Assembly: GCF_010435965.1 (NCBI RefSeq) | Contig: NZ_JAAGAA010000002.1 | Span: forward strand, 124,001-188,000 | Direction of reading: 5' to 3' | Source of the DNA: Crenobacter caeni | Lineage (GTDB): Bacteria; Pseudomonadota; Gammaproteobacteria; Burkholderiales; Chromobacteriaceae | DNA length: 64,000 bases | Shown: positions 54,832-64,000 of the stretch, one piece after another | How the letters are laid out: each line of letters begins with the position of its first letter | How positions within the stretch are numbered: the first letter of the stretch is position 1 | The notes under the pieces: generated by a model | Databases searched by the model: none | What the model was told of the DNA's origin: nothing | What the model saw: only the letters and a program-made list of their open reading frames with translations | Translations under genes and position numbers: made by a program

Positions 54832-55938
54832 TCAGATCGAACGGGCGGGGCCGGCGATGCGCGGAGTGCCGACCGCGACGTCCATGTTCTGCGCGCGGTG
54901 GCGCAGGGCGTGGTCGATCAGCGTCAGCGCGAGCATCGCCTCGGCGACCGGCACCGCGCGGATGCCGACGCAGGGGTCGTGCCGGCCGTGCGTCTCCATG
55001 GTCAGCGCGTTGCCTGCCTTATCGATCGAGCGGCGCGGCTGGGCGATGCTGGAGGTCGGCTTGATCGCGACGCCGACCTCGATGGTCTGCCCGGTCGAGA
55101 TGCCGCCCAGGATGCCGCCGGCGTGGTTGCTGGCGAAGCCCTCGGGGGTCAGCTCGTCGCCGTGCTCGGAGCCCCTTTGCGCGACCGACGCGAAGCCCGC
55201 GCCGATCTCGACGCCCTTGACCGCGTTGATGTTCATCATCGCCCACGCGATGTCGGCATCCAGCCGGTCGTACACCGGTTCGCCCCAGCCGACCGGCACG
55301 TTTTCCGCCACCACGCGCAGGCGGGCGCCGACCGAGTCGAGCGACTTGCGCACGCTGTCCATATAGTCTTCGAGGCGCGGCACGATCGCGTCGTCGGCGG
55401 CGAAGAAGGGGTTGGCCGCGACGTGCGGCCAGCCGGTAAACGGGATTTCGATCTCGCCCAACTGGGTGAGGTGGCCGCGGATCACGATGCCGAACTTCTC
55501 GGCCAGCCACTTCTTGGCGATGGCGCCGGCGGCGACGCGCACCGCGGTCTCGCGCGCGCTCGAACGCCCGCCGCCGCGCGGGTCGCGCACGCCGTACTTG
55601 TGCCAGTAGCTGTAGTCGGCGTGTCCCGGGCGGAAGGTGTCGGCGATATTGCCGTAGTCGCGCGAGCGCTGGTCGGTATTGCGGATCAACAGCGCGATCG
55701 GCGTGCCGGTCGTTCTGCCCTCGTAGACGCCGGAGAGGATCTCGACTTCGTCCGCCTCGCGCCTTTGCGTTACGTGGCGGCTGGTGCCGGGCTTGCGGCG
55801 GTCGAGGTCGTGCTGGATGTCCTCGGCACACAACTCGAGGCCGGGCGGGCAGCCGTCGACCACGCAGCCGATTGCCGGGCCGTGGCTCTCGCCGAAGGAG
55901 GTGACCGTGAACAACAGTCCCATGCTATTGCCAGACAT
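54832..55938 (-). CDS. aroC: chorismate synthase
   Basis: The 368-residue FMN-dependent enzyme makes chorismate, the last common step to aromatic amino acids. It begins [20 protein letters not shown] with [14 protein letters not shown], and contains [28 protein letters not shown] (key RPGHAD) and [10 protein letters not shown], then [16 protein letters not shown]. It is full length. Confidence 0.97.
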   Translation of the reverse strand: MSGNSMGLLFTVTSFGESHGPAIGCVVDGCPPGLELCAEDIQHDLDRRKPGTSRHVTQRREADEVEILSGVYEGRTTGTPIALLIRNTDQRSRDYGNIADTFRPGHADYSYWHKYGVRDPRGGGRSSARETAVRVAAGAIAKKWLAEKFGIVIRGHLTQLGEIEIPFTGWPHVAANPFFAADDAIVPRLEDYMDSVRKSLDSVGARLRVVAENVPVGWGEPVYDRLDADIAWAMMNINAVKGVEIGAGFASVAQRGSEHGDELTPEGFASNHAGGILGGISTGQTIEVGVAIKPTSSIAQPRRSIDKAGNALTMETHGRHDPCVGIRAVPVAEAMLALTLIDHALRHRAQNMDVAVGTPRIAGPARSI

Positions 55939-56008
55939 AGAATCCCCTGCTGTGCCCGGCGCCGCCGGGCCGTTTAATTATCTGGGGATTCTACCACGCG
56001 ATTGACGA

Positions 56009-56653
56009 TTACCACGTCATCGAGCCGCCGTGGCGGCGGAACCAGCCGGTCAGCGACAGGCGCTGGCGGCGTGCCGGCAGCACCTCGTGCCAGAAGCGGT
56101 CGGACAGGAACAGCACCATGGTGCCCGCCAGCGGGCGGATGTCGACCGATTGCCGGCAATCGGCGTCCAGGTACAGCCTGAGCTCGCCGCCTGCGCCGGC
56201 GGGCCAGCCCTCGTTCAGGTAAAACACGGACGTCAGCGTGCGCGCGTCGTCGTCGCGGAAGCGGTCGAGGTGTTTCTTGTAGAAGCTGCCGGCCGGGTAG
56301 ACCGCGAAGTGCGCCTCGAGGTCGGCAAGGCCCAGGTAGAGGCCGCGGTTCACCGCGACCCGCAGCGCGTCCATGGTGTCGAAGTAGCGGGTGATCGCCG
56401 GCGCGTCGTCTGCCTCGTTCAGCCACAGTACCGAGTCGGAGCGGATCTCGCTGCGCACCGCCTCGCCGCCGCCCTTGCCGACGGCTGCCGCGCGGAAGTC
56501 ACCGCCGTCCCAGCGCGCGAGGCACGCCTCGCGCAATGCCTGCACTTCTGCGGGCGTGAACACGTCGTCGACGACGACCCAGCCTTGGGTCGCGAGCGCG
56601 TCGACGATGCGGTCGGTGAGGCCGTCAGCCTGTGTGCGGTACAGCGTTTCCAT
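56009..56653 (-). CDS. 2-oxoglutarate/Fe(II)-dependent oxygenase (prolyl 4-hydroxylase-like)
   Basis: The 214-residue protein's core contains AHFAVYPAGSFYKKHLDRFR (first Fe ligands H and D in HLDRF) and LTSVFYLNEGW. GGELRLYLD, LFLSDRFWHEVLPARRQRLS (second His; Arg for 2-oxoglutarate) and GWFRRH follow. This resembles bacterial prolyl-4-hydroxylase-type enzymes. The start at 56653 has AAGGAG 7 nt upstream. The substrate is unknown. Confidence 0.88.
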   Translation of the reverse strand: METLYRTQADGLTDRIVDALATQGWVVVDDVFTPAEVQALREACLARWDGGDFRAAAVGKGGGEAVRSEIRSDSVLWLNEADDAPAITRYFDTMDALRVAVNRGLYLGLADLEAHFAVYPAGSFYKKHLDRFRDDDARTLTSVFYLNEGWPAGAGGELRLYLDADCRQSVDIRPLAGTMVLFLSDRFWHEVLPARRQRLSLTGWFRRHGGSMTW

Positions 56654-56712
56654 CTGCGTTCTCCTTTGGCTCCATGTTGCCATAAGCAGATCGCCTGAAT
56701 GATGAAATACGG

Positions 56713-57639
56713 CTAGATATTTTCCCTGACGTGCGCGTAGTCGCCCAAGAGCCACGCAAGTGCCAGCGGGAAGTGGTCGGCGGCTGCGTCCGGGTGGGTG
56801 AGCAGGCTGACGTGGTCGTAGTCGTGGCGGTGGCCGAGCGCCCGCGAGAGCAGGTGCACGCGGCCGATGTGCGCGCCCGATTCGTCGCGGAAACGCCGCA
56901 CGTCGTCGACGTGGCCGCGGCAGGGGTCGCGCGGCGCGGCGAAGTAGAGGGTAGGCGGCAGCGCCACCCGCTGGGCGCCCGCGCGGTAGTCGAAGCCGTC
57001 GTCGGCGTCGATCCACGGTGCGACCTTCGCCCAGCGCTTGCTGTCCAGGTGGCTGCGGTCGCTCTCGTTGTCGGCGCCCAAGCGCAGCCCTCTGGCCGGC
57101 AGGTAGCCGACCGCGCGGACCAGCGCGCGCGCGGCAAGGTTCCAGAACAGGTCGACCTCGACCAGCTTGTTGAGGTTTTTCACGTGCACGCTGCGCTTGC
57201 TGCCGAAGTAGACGGCGTTGGCGACCCCGGCGGCGATTTCGGGGTGGCGCGCGAGGCAGCTGTGCATGTGCACGCCGCCCCAGGAGTGGGCGATCCAGTG
57301 CGCGGGCCGGTCCGGGCGCAGGCGGCGCACCAATGCGTGCGCGGCGGGCAGGTCGGCGCAGATCGTCTCGTGCTGGCCGTGGCGACTCGCGCGGCTGATC
57401 GGCGGCGTGCTCTGGCCGCGCCCGCGCAGGTCGAGCACGAAACAGTCGCAGCCCTGGGCGGCGAGCCACGGCGCGAGCCCCTTGCCCGAGTCGCTGTAGA
57501 AGATGCGGCCGTTGCCCATCACCCCGTGCAGCATGAGCAGCGGCGGGCCGTCTTCTTGCGTGGCGTGGCGGATGCGGCGCAGGTGCAGGCGCTCGCCGCC
57601 GCCCACGTCGATATACAGGCTTTCTTCGCGTGTGTGCAT
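56713..57639 (-). CDS. alpha/beta hydrolase
   Basis: The 308-residue protein has LLMLHGVMGNGRIFY (oxyanion region) and DLRGRGQSTPP. The nucleophile elbow is AHSWGGVHMH (Ser). A late Asp/His pair is likely in DHVSLLTHPDAAADHF. Esterase, lipase-like or C-C hydrolase activity cannot be told apart. The start is taken as MHTREESLYIDVGG at 57639; 57675 is in frame but adds a basic tail. Confidence 0.8.
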   Translation of the reverse strand: MHTREESLYIDVGGGERLHLRRIRHATQEDGPPLLMLHGVMGNGRIFYSDSGKGLAPWLAAQGCDCFVLDLRGRGQSTPPISRASRHGQHETICADLPAAHALVRRLRPDRPAHWIAHSWGGVHMHSCLARHPEIAAGVANAVYFGSKRSVHVKNLNKLVEVDLFWNLAARALVRAVGYLPARGLRLGADNESDRSHLDSKRWAKVAPWIDADDGFDYRAGAQRVALPPTLYFAAPRDPCRGHVDDVRRFRDESGAHIGRVHLLSRALGHRHDYDHVSLLTHPDAAADHFPLALAWLLGDYAHVRENI

Positions 57640-57752
57640 GACCCTCTTTCTCGTCTGCGGCGTCTGGCGCGCCATCGGCCTGCCGCACCCGTGTAGCGGC
57701 GGCAGTCTTTCAAACGGACGATTGAATCACGTTGGCATGAGGGGTGCGAGCG

Positions 57753-58709
57753 CTATCGCGCGAGGGCGGCGCGTGCGCGGCCGGCGGCCGGGGCTTCGCC
57801 GTAGTGCGCGCGCCACAGCCGGCGCAGCGTGCGCGCGTTGTCGAAGCCCGCCTCGCTCGCCGCCGCCTCGACCGTCGCGCCTTGTTCGAGCGCGGCGCGG
57901 GCGCGTGCCAATTGCAGCGCTTGCCGGTACGCGCCGACGCTGCAGCCGGCGTGCTCGCGGAACAGCCGGCTCAGGTGGCGCTCGCTGACGCAGGCGAGAC
58001 GGGCGAGCTCGGCGAGCGTCCAGCTACGCGCGGGGTCCGCGTCCAGCGCGTCCTGCGCGCGGTGCACCGCCGGGTGCAGGTGTTTGCGCGCGGCCAGTTG
58101 CGGCGGCAGTTGCGGGTCGGCGCCGCTGCGCCGCGCCCACACCACCATGCGGCGGGCGACGCGCGCGGCCAGTTCCACGCCGCCCAGCCGCTCGACAAGG
58201 CGCAGCGCAAGGTCGACGCCGGCGGTGATGCCGGCCGAGGTGGCCAGCGGCCCGTCCTCGACGAACAGGCGGTTTTCCTCGATCAGCGCGGTAGGCGCGA
58301 GCGTGCGCAGCGCATCGGTGAGCGCGTGGTGGGTGGTGCAGCGCCGGCCATCCAGCAGGCCGGCCATCGCCGCGATGAGCGCCCCCGAGCAGATGCACGC
58401 GACGTGGGTATCCGCGCGCAGGCGGCTGGCGAGCCAGCCAACCAGCCTTAGCGCCGGCTCGCCCTGGTAGTCGCGCGCCTCGTCGACGGTGCCGACCAGC
58501 ACCAGCAGCGCCTTGTCGGGCAGTGCGTCCGGCAGCGGGTCGATTTCGCTGACGAGCCCCAGCGAGCTGCGGCACAGCCGCTCGGGGCCGACGGTGAACA
58601 GGGTCAGCGCGAGCCCCTCGTCGGCGGCGATGCGCAGTACCTCGGCGGGGCCGGCGAAGTCTAGCGCCAGGTAGTTTGGCGTCAGCACGAAGTAGACGGG
58701 CGTGCTCAT
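57753..58709 (-). CDS. GlxA-type AraC-family regulator with DJ-1/PfpI domain
   Basis: The 318-residue protein has an N-terminal DJ-1/PfpI-like domain (VYFVLTPNYLALDFAGPAEV, and the cysteine elbow HVACICSGALIAAMAGLL). The C-terminal AraC helix-turn-helix pair contains RSWTLAELARLACVSERHLS and AASEAGFDNARTLRRLWRAH. It overlaps eamA by 4 nt and so probably controls its own operon with the transporter and the isochorismatase-like enzyme. Confidence 0.9.
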   Translation of the reverse strand: MSTPVYFVLTPNYLALDFAGPAEVLRIAADEGLALTLFTVGPERLCRSSLGLVSEIDPLPDALPDKALLVLVGTVDEARDYQGEPALRLVGWLASRLRADTHVACICSGALIAAMAGLLDGRRCTTHHALTDALRTLAPTALIEENRLFVEDGPLATSAGITAGVDLALRLVERLGGVELAARVARRMVVWARRSGADPQLPPQLAARKHLHPAVHRAQDALDADPARSWTLAELARLACVSERHLSRLFREHAGCSVGAYRQALQLARARAALEQGATVEAAASEAGFDNARTLRRLWRAHYGEAPAAGRARAALAR

Positions 58710-59596
58710 CCGGCCGCCTTGCGTTTGAATGTGGGCAGCTTGAGTGCGCCGCTGCCTGCGGCCAGCGCGCCGATCAGCAGCACGCCGCCGGCCAGCTGCA
58801 GGGCGCTCAGCCGTTCGCCCAACAGTAGCGCCGAAAACAGCACGCCAAACAGCGGCACCAGCAGGCTGAACGGCGCGACCTGGCTGACCGGGTGGCGGGC
58901 GAGCAGCCGGCTCCATACCCCGTAGCCGAACAGCGTGGCAACCAGCGCCAGGTAGGCGACGGCGAACACGCTGCGGGCGGACAACACCGATGGCCAGTGG
59001 GTCGCGTCCTGCTCGAACAGCGCCCACATCAGCGCGAAGGGCAGGATGGGCACCGCGCTCGCGTAGACCACCAGCGCGAGCGCGTCCGGCTGGTAGCCGT
59101 CGCGCACTGCGCGGCGCACCACCAGGTTGGACATCGCCCAACTGGCGGCGCCGACAAGCGTCAGCGCAAGGCCTGCCCACGGCAGCGTCTTGCCGCCGTC
59201 CAGCGCGAAAAGCGCAAGCGCGCCGCTGCCCGCCGCGAGCGACAGCCATTGGCGGGCGCTGACCGGCTCGGACAGCCACAGCGCGCCCAAGAGCAGGGTG
59301 AACAGCGCCTGCGCCTGCAGCACAATGGACGCGGCGGACGCCGGCATGCCGGCCTTGATTGCCCAGAACAGGCAGGCGAACTGGCCAAAGCCCATGGTCA
59401 GCCCGTAGGCGGCGAGGTAGCGCCACGGCAGCGCTGGCGCGCGCACGAGGAACACCCCGCAGCCGAAGGCAGCAGCAAAGCGCAGGGCGCCCAGGCCGAA
59501 AGGCGGCACGCCGGCGACGCCCCACTTGATCACCACGAAGTTGAAGCCCCACACCGCGACGACGGCGAGCGCGAGCAGGCGGTCTTTCACGGGCAT
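58706..59596 (-). CDS. EamA/DMT-superfamily transporter
   Basis: The 296-residue protein has ten predicted transmembrane helices in two EamA repeats (e.g. LLALAVVAVWGFNFVVIKWG; second repeat ALTLVGAASWAMSNLVVRR). It resembles metabolite exporters such as EamA/YdcZ-type O-acetylserine or amino acid carriers. The substrate is unknown. It overlaps the isochorismatase gene by 10 nt and the regulator by 4 nt. Confidence 0.9.
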   Translation of the reverse strand: MPVKDRLLALAVVAVWGFNFVVIKWGVAGVPPFGLGALRFAAAFGCGVFLVRAPALPWRYLAAYGLTMGFGQFACLFWAIKAGMPASAASIVLQAQALFTLLLGALWLSEPVSARQWLSLAAGSGALALFALDGGKTLPWAGLALTLVGAASWAMSNLVVRRAVRDGYQPDALALVVYASAVPILPFALMWALFEQDATHWPSVLSARSVFAVAYLALVATLFGYGVWSRLLARHPVSQVAPFSLLVPLFGVLFSALLLGERLSALQLAGGVLLIGALAAGSGALKLPTFKRKAAG

Positions 59597-60153
59597 GCGG
59601 CCGCCTCCTGCTCGTCCAGCGCCGCGAGCGTGGCGTCAACGTCGCGGATGGCCGCGAAGCGGCCGGCGAGCACCAGTTCGGTATGCGCCTTGATGGCGGC
59701 TGCGCTGACGGTGCGCCCGTGCGCGTCCTGCATCGCGAAGGTCAGCGTCGCCTCGCTGACGAAGTCGACCCGGTAGCCCAGGTCGGCAGCGACGCGCGCA
59801 GTCGTCTCGCAGCACTGCTCGGTACGGATGCCGGCGATCAGCAGGGTGTCGATACCGCGCGCGGCGAGCCAGCCGGCGAGGCCGCTGCCGGTCAGCGCGT
59901 TGTGCACATGCTTGATGAAGGTCGCATCAGCCTCTGCGGGCAGCCAGTCAAGCGGCTGCACCAAACCGCTTGCCGCGTCGAACGGCCACTCGCCGTCTTC
60001 GTGCAGCACATGCACTACCGGCACGGCGCGCGCGCGGCAACCGGCGATCAGCTTGACAAGGGCCGCGCGGAAAGCGGGCAGGTCCTCATCCGACCAGTAC
60101 GGGCGGTGCAGGAAGGATTGCTGGACGTCGATCACGATGAGGGCGGCGGGCAT
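59587..60153 (-). CDS. isochorismatase-family cysteine hydrolase
   Basis: The 188-residue protein begins MPAALIVIDVQQSFLHRPYW (catalytic Asp in IDVQQSF). The general base Lys is in FIKHVHNALTGSGL and the nucleophile Cys in IAGIRTEQCCETTARVA. The family includes nicotinamidases and isochorismatases; the substrate is open. AGGAG lies 5 nt before ATG 60153. It is first in the operon with eamA and the AraC-type gene. Confidence 0.88.
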   Translation of the reverse strand: MPAALIVIDVQQSFLHRPYWSDEDLPAFRAALVKLIAGCRARAVPVVHVLHEDGEWPFDAASGLVQPLDWLPAEADATFIKHVHNALTGSGLAGWLAARGIDTLLIAGIRTEQCCETTARVAADLGYRVDFVSEATLTFAMQDAHGRTVSAAAIKAHTELVLAGRFAAIRDVDATLAALDEQEAAACP

Positions 60154-60308
60154 GGTCTCTCCTTGGTGGCGGGGCGTGTGGGTGTCAGCCACAGCATGCG
60201 CGCCGGCAAGCGCCGCGGCGAGGGCGGAAGCGGACAGGGTGGGGGCGGATCCGGCCATGCCGCGGTGCGGCGTGTTATTCTTTTTGCATTAAAAGGAAAG
60301 GGTACGCG

Positions 60309-60740
60309 ATGCAGAAAACTTTGCCCAGCCTGGGCGAGAAGCAGTTGCCGGTGCGCTGGGGCGACCTCGACGCGATCGGCCACCTCAACAACACGGTGTA
60401 CTTCCGCCTGCTCGAAGAAGTGCGCGTGCAGTGGCTGGAAGACATCGGCCTGCCGATCGAGCCAGGCGCGGTCGGCCCGGTGATCGTGCACACCGCCTGC
60501 CACTTCAAGCGCGAGATCAATTACCCGGCGACCGTCACCGTGTCGATCGAACTCGAGCACCTGGGCCGCTCCAGCCTCAGGCTGCGCCACCACTTCTACG
60601 TGGGCGACGACCGCGAAACCGTCTACGCGCTGGGCGAGGTGACGCTGGTGTGGGTCGACTACGCCGCCGGCAAGAGCGTGCCCTTGCCGGAAGAGATCCG
60701 CGCGCTGTGCGAGGCAGCCGCGGCCACCTGCACGGGTTAG
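60309..60740 (+). CDS. acyl-CoA thioesterase (4HBT hot-dog fold)
   Basis: The 143-residue protein has the signature VRWGDLDAIGHLNNTVYFRL (catalytic Asp in GDLD, HxNN). VHTACHFKREINYPATVTV follows. It is a YbgC/4-hydroxybenzoyl-CoA thioesterase-like enzyme acting on unknown acyl-CoAs. GGAAAGGG precedes the ATG. It overlaps the convergent mnmC by 4 nt. Confidence 0.9.
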   Translation: MQKTLPSLGEKQLPVRWGDLDAIGHLNNTVYFRLLEEVRVQWLEDIGLPIEPGAVGPVIVHTACHFKREINYPATVTVSIELEHLGRSSLRLRHHFYVGDDRETVYALGEVTLVWVDYAAGKSVPLPEEIRALCEAAAATCTG

Positions 60741-62695
60741 GTTTTTTTCCTGCGCATCAGCGCACGCAGCGCGAAGCGCGACGGGGACAGCGCGTCGACG
60801 ATGGGGGCGGGCAGCGGCAGCGTCTCGCCGCAGGCGAGGCTGGCGATCAGCTCGCCGGCCAGAGGCGCGCTGACCATGCCACGCGAGCCGTGCCCGGCGC
60901 TGATGTAGAGGCCGGGCAGCCACGGCATGGTCGTGGTGAGCGGCAGCGTCGCGTCGCGGGCAAGTTCGGCGTAGGCCTCGCTGACGCCCGTGTGGCTTGC
61001 CAGCGGGCCGACCAGCGGCAGGTAGTCCGGCGTGCTCGAGCGCAGCGCGGCGCGGCCGCCCAGTGCCTCGGGCGCGAGCGCGTCGCCGCCTAGCGCCGCG
61101 TAAAGCGCCGGGGACAGCGCGGAAAGCGCGTCGATGTTGGCGCGGTGGTCGGCTAGCGTCGCCGTGGTGTCGGTCGACTTGAAGTCGAAGGTGGCGCCGA
61201 AGGTGTGCGCGCCGTCGGCGGCCGGCGCGACGTAGGCTTCTCCGCACAGCACGGTCCTGAGCCTGCTGCTTTGTTCCGTGGCCGGCGCGACCGACACCTG
61301 GCCACGGATCGGCTTGAGCGGCAGCGTGGTGTCCGGTAGCAGCGCGCCGCTTTGGTTGGCGCAGGCGATCACCACCATATCCGCGTCCAGCGCCTCGCCG
61401 TTTGCCAGCGTCAGCCGCCAGCCATCCTCCATGCGCGCGAGCGCCTGCTCTGCCTGCCCGTAACGGCAGGTGACGCCGGGTGTTGCGAGCAGTGCCTGCA
61501 CCAGTGCCGGCGGCTTGATCCAGCCGCCTTCCGGGAAATAGAGCGCGTTTTCGGCGAGCGCGACGCCGGCGTGCTCGCTCGCCCCGGCCGCGTCGACGCG
61601 CTTGAGCAGCGCTTCGGGGAAGGCGGCGGCGAGCGCGTCCTGCTTGTGCGCGGTGGCCTCGTCGAAGGCGAGTTGCAGCACGCCGCAGTCGTCCCAGTCG
61701 CGGCCCCTGGTGAGTGACGACGCGAGCGTGCGCAGCGCGTAGCCGTACGCGGCGAGTAGCAGCCGGGTTTGCGCGGTGCCGTGCGCGGAGAGCTTGAGGT
61801 AGAGCACGCCTTGCGGGTTGCCCGACGCCTCCTGCGCGGCGAGCGGGTGCCGCTCGACAACCGTCACCGCGAAGCCGCGGCGGGCGAGGCTGGCCGCCGC
61901 GCTGGCGCCGGCGATGCCGGCGCCGATGACCAGCGCGCGCCGGCCGGTTATGGTGGCAGGGCGGGCCAGCCACGGCGCCCGCCAGAGACGTTCGGGCGCG
62001 TGCGGGAGGGTGCCGACGCTCATCTCGCGCTTGCTGCCGAAGCCCGGCACCTTCTTCACGTCAAAACCTGCTGCCGAGAGGCCGCGGCGCACGAAGCCGG
62101 CGGCGGTGAAGGTCGCGAAGCTTGCCCCTGCCGCCGAACACGCAGCCATCGCGTCGAACAGCGCCTGCACCCACATGTCGGGGTTCTTCGCCGGCGAGAA
62201 GCCGTCGAGGAACCACGCGTCAACGCGCGCATCAAGCTGCGGCAGCGTCTCGAGCACGTCGCCGACAAGCAGGGTGAGCACCACGCGGCCACCGTCGAAC
62301 ACGAAGCGCTGGTAGCCCGGCACCACACCGCGGTACTGGGCGAGCAAGGCGTCCGCGTAAGGCGAGAGCGCCGGCCACGCGGCAAGCGCGCGCGTAAGGT
62401 CCGCAAGCGAGAGCGGGTACTTCTCGGTGCTGACGAAGTCGAGGCGGGCGCCCGCGGGTGCCACCGCGTCAAACAACTGCCAGGCGGCGAGGAAGTTGAG
62501 GCCGGTGCCAAAACCCGTTTCGGCGACGGTCAACCGCTCGCCGGCTGCAAGCGCGGCGAAGCGCTCGGGCAGGCGGTTGCCGGCGAGAAAGACGTGGCGG
62601 GTCTCGTCGAGCCCGCTGTCGCGCGAGAAGTAGACGTCGCCGAAGGCGCGCGAGCGCGGCTGGCCGTCTTCCCAGTCGAGGTCGGCGTGCTGCAT
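60737..62695 (-). CDS. mnmC: bifunctional tRNA mnm5s2U34 methyltransferase/FAD oxidoreductase
   Basis: The 652-residue protein's N-terminal MTase (about 1-240) has TVAETGFGTGLNFLAAWQLF and DAWFLDGFSPAKNPDMW. The C-terminal FAD-dependent oxidase (about 250-650) has RALVIGAGIAGASAAASLAR and HGSRGMVSAPLAGELIAS. It converts cmnm5s2U34 to nm5s2U34 and then methylates it to mnm5s2U34. It shares one base with the mnmH stop (TGATG), so the two U34 enzymes are coupled. Confidence 0.95.
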   Translation of the reverse strand: MQHADLDWEDGQPRSRAFGDVYFSRDSGLDETRHVFLAGNRLPERFAALAAGERLTVAETGFGTGLNFLAAWQLFDAVAPAGARLDFVSTEKYPLSLADLTRALAAWPALSPYADALLAQYRGVVPGYQRFVFDGGRVVLTLLVGDVLETLPQLDARVDAWFLDGFSPAKNPDMWVQALFDAMAACSAAGASFATFTAAGFVRRGLSAAGFDVKKVPGFGSKREMSVGTLPHAPERLWRAPWLARPATITGRRALVIGAGIAGASAAASLARRGFAVTVVERHPLAAQEASGNPQGVLYLKLSAHGTAQTRLLLAAYGYALRTLASSLTRGRDWDDCGVLQLAFDEATAHKQDALAAAFPEALLKRVDAAGASEHAGVALAENALYFPEGGWIKPPALVQALLATPGVTCRYGQAEQALARMEDGWRLTLANGEALDADMVVIACANQSGALLPDTTLPLKPIRGQVSVAPATEQSSRLRTVLCGEAYVAPAADGAHTFGATFDFKSTDTTATLADHRANIDALSALSPALYAALGGDALAPEALGGRAALRSSTPDYLPLVGPLASHTGVSEAYAELARDATLPLTTTMPWLPGLYISAGHGSRGMVSAPLAGELIASLACGETLPLPAPIVDALSPSRFALRALMRRKKT

Positions 62696-63735
62696 CAGGC
62701 GTCCAGCGTGCGTGCGGCCGCGTCGAGCGCGGCGTCGTCCAGCGTGGCAAGCGTAAGCGGCGTCGCTTCGGCCAGATGCGCGTAGTGCTTGCCCATCGAG
62801 CGGCGGTACAGCGGGTCGTAGTGTTCGGTGAGTAGCATCGACACCAGCGCGTCGAAGTTACCGGCTTCGATCAGCGCGCGCCACGCTTCGAGCGTCTCCT
62901 TCGGGTAGAGCGCCTTCAGGCAGTTCAGTTGCTCGATCAGCCGTGCCGGCTCCGTTACATAAAAGTCGTAGTCTTCCAACAGGAAACGCACGCGCTCGGC
63001 GAGCGGCGCGTCGACCAGCACGCAACGACTCTCGTGCATGCGGTCGAACAAGGCCTGCGGCAGCGCGACGGTGCCGATCTTCTTGCTCTCGGATTCGATG
63101 TAGACCGGGCGCGCAGGGTCGAGCGACTGCATCGCCTGCATCAGCAGCGAGTCGAAGTGCTTCTGCGACGGTTGCGGCGCGTCCGGCAGCTTGCCCAGCA
63201 CCGAGCCGCGGTGGCGGGCGAGGCCTTCGAGATCCAGCACCTGGCGGCCGGCGCGCTCCAAAGCGCCGAGCAGCCGGCTCTTGCCCGAGCCGGTCGGCCC
63301 GCACACCACGCGCAAGTCGAGGGAGGCGGGCAGGGTGTCGAAGCGCTCGAGCAGGTCGCGCCGGTACGCCTTGTAGCCGCCGTCGAGCTGGTGCGCGTAC
63401 CAGCCGACCTGCGCGAAGATCAGCGCCATCGAGCCGGAACGCTGGCCGCCGCGCCAGCAGTAGATCAGCGGCTTCCAGCGCTTGGGACGGTCGGCGAACT
63501 TCTCCTCGATATGGCGGGCGATATTGCGCGCGACCATAGCCGCGCCGACCCGCCGCGCGGCGAACGGCGAGTCCTGCTTGTAGAGCGTGCCGACGATGCG
63601 GCGCTCTTCGTCGTCGAGTACCGGGCAATTGATCGCGCCGGGGATATGGTCTTCGGCGAACTCGGACGGCGAGCGCACGTCGATCACCTCGTCAAACTCA
63701 CCCAGCTGTGCTACGTTGGCCTGCTTGTAAAGCAT
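62695..63735 (-). CDS. mnmH: tRNA 2-selenouridine/geranyl-2-thiouridine synthase
   Basis: The 346-residue protein has an N-terminal rhodanese domain ([19 protein letters not shown]) with the active-site Cys in [14 protein letters not shown], and a C-terminal P-loop domain with [15 protein letters not shown]. It replaces 2-thio with selenium at U34 of tRNA-Lys/Glu/Gln using selenophosphate. The start is taken at 63735 ([12 protein letters not shown]), though its ribosome binding site is weak. It is divergent from selD, with 18 nt between starts, and coupled to mnmC. Confidence 0.94.
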   Translation of the reverse strand: MLYKQANVAQLGEFDEVIDVRSPSEFAEDHIPGAINCPVLDDEERRIVGTLYKQDSPFAARRVGAAMVARNIARHIEEKFADRPKRWKPLIYCWRGGQRSGSMALIFAQVGWYAHQLDGGYKAYRRDLLERFDTLPASLDLRVVCGPTGSGKSRLLGALERAGRQVLDLEGLARHRGSVLGKLPDAPQPSQKHFDSLLMQAMQSLDPARPVYIESESKKIGTVALPQALFDRMHESRCVLVDAPLAERVRFLLEDYDFYVTEPARLIEQLNCLKALYPKETLEAWRALIEAGNFDALVSMLLTEHYDPLYRRSMGKHYAHLAEATPLTLATLDDAALDAAARTLDA

Positions 63736-63753
63736 GATTTTGAAGGACTTTTC

Positions 63754-64000
63754 ATGTCGGATATCAGATTGACGCAATTGTCGCACGGCGGCGGTTGCGG
63801 CTGCAAAATCGCGCCGGCGGTGCTCGAGACCATACTCTCCGGCGCGCGCGAGAAGATGGCGTTCCCCAACTTGCTGGTCGGCCGCGAGACGGCGGACGAC
63901 GCTGCGGTGTACCAGCTCAACGATAGGCAGGCGATCGTCGCGACCACCGACTTTTTCATGCCCATCGTCGACGACGCCTTCGACTTCGGCCGCATCGCCG
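63754..64000 (+). CDS. selD: selenide, water dikinase (N-terminal part, cut by window end)
   Basis: 82 residues are visible. It begins [27 protein letters not shown] holds the catalytic Cys and Lys of SelD, with Cys rather than selenocysteine. [20 protein letters not shown] carries a metal-binding Asp. SelD makes selenophosphate, the donor used by MnmH next door. GAAGGA precedes the ATG by 8 nt. The rest lies beyond the window. Confidence 0.95.
   Translation, partial: MSDIRLTQLSHGGGCGCKIAPAVLETILSGAREKMAFPNLLVGRETADDAAVYQLNDRQAIVATTDFFMPIVDDAFDFGRIA

Overview
The window is about 65% GC chromosomal DNA with the gene content and order of a betaproteobacterium. It is most likely a member of Neisseriales (Chromobacterium/Vogesella-like): gntR-sdhCDAB-sdhE-gltA-sucAB-lpd-sucCD lie in one block next to mdh, prfB precedes lysS, and gloB-MTase-rnhA-dnaQ and ispD-ispF occur in the expected order. 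The genus is inference; no rRNA is present. No complete tRNA and no CRISPR array were seen.

Layout. 1-2000: the start of a PAS-domain protein (cut by the window edge), a divergent Crp/Fnr-family regulator, a glycine-zipper protein and a small HdeA-like secreted protein. 2009-12232: a 10.2 kb genomic island inserted in the 3' end of lysS. The last codons of lysS are duplicated at the far end (2009-2029), still followed by the host lysS terminator, and the integrase gene lies beside lysS. The island core is an integrase plus a coupled AlpA/primase/DUF3987 module typical of satellite-like elements. Its cargo is a large adenine-specific methyltransferase with a possible fused nuclease domain (type IIG-like), next to an IS5-family insertion sequence. 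Its left end is composite: a 3' half of a tRNA-Thr(CGU) gene, a fragment resembling a sulfonate-binding protein and strong palindromes, which suggests relics of an earlier integration.

12212-30420: lysS and prfB (with its programmed frameshift), mdh, a GntR-family regulator, then the tricarboxylic-acid-cycle cluster sdhCDAB-sdhE-gltA-sucAB-lpd-sucCD, with two uncharacterised small membrane-protein genes embedded on either side of lpd. 30540-39740: small stress and envelope genes (DUF3149, entericidin-like lipoprotein), a TPMT-like methyltransferase, an amino-acid-binding lipoprotein, an aminotransferase, murI, mrp/apbC, mdfA and metG. 39928-52118: acyP, yaaA, dtd, mltD, gloB, a methyltransferase, rnhA, dnaQ, ispD, ispF, rpiA, phoU (with a Pho-box-like site), ppx and corA. 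52120-64000: two tandem HDOD/degenerate-EAL proteins behind aroC, a 2OG-Fe(II) oxygenase, an alpha/beta hydrolase, an AraC-type regulator/EamA/isochorismatase operon, a thioesterase, and a tRNA wobble-uridine/selenium group (mnmC, mnmH and divergent selD, cut by the window end).

Most of the window is ordinary housekeeping DNA. The unusual part is the lysS island and its layered left end.
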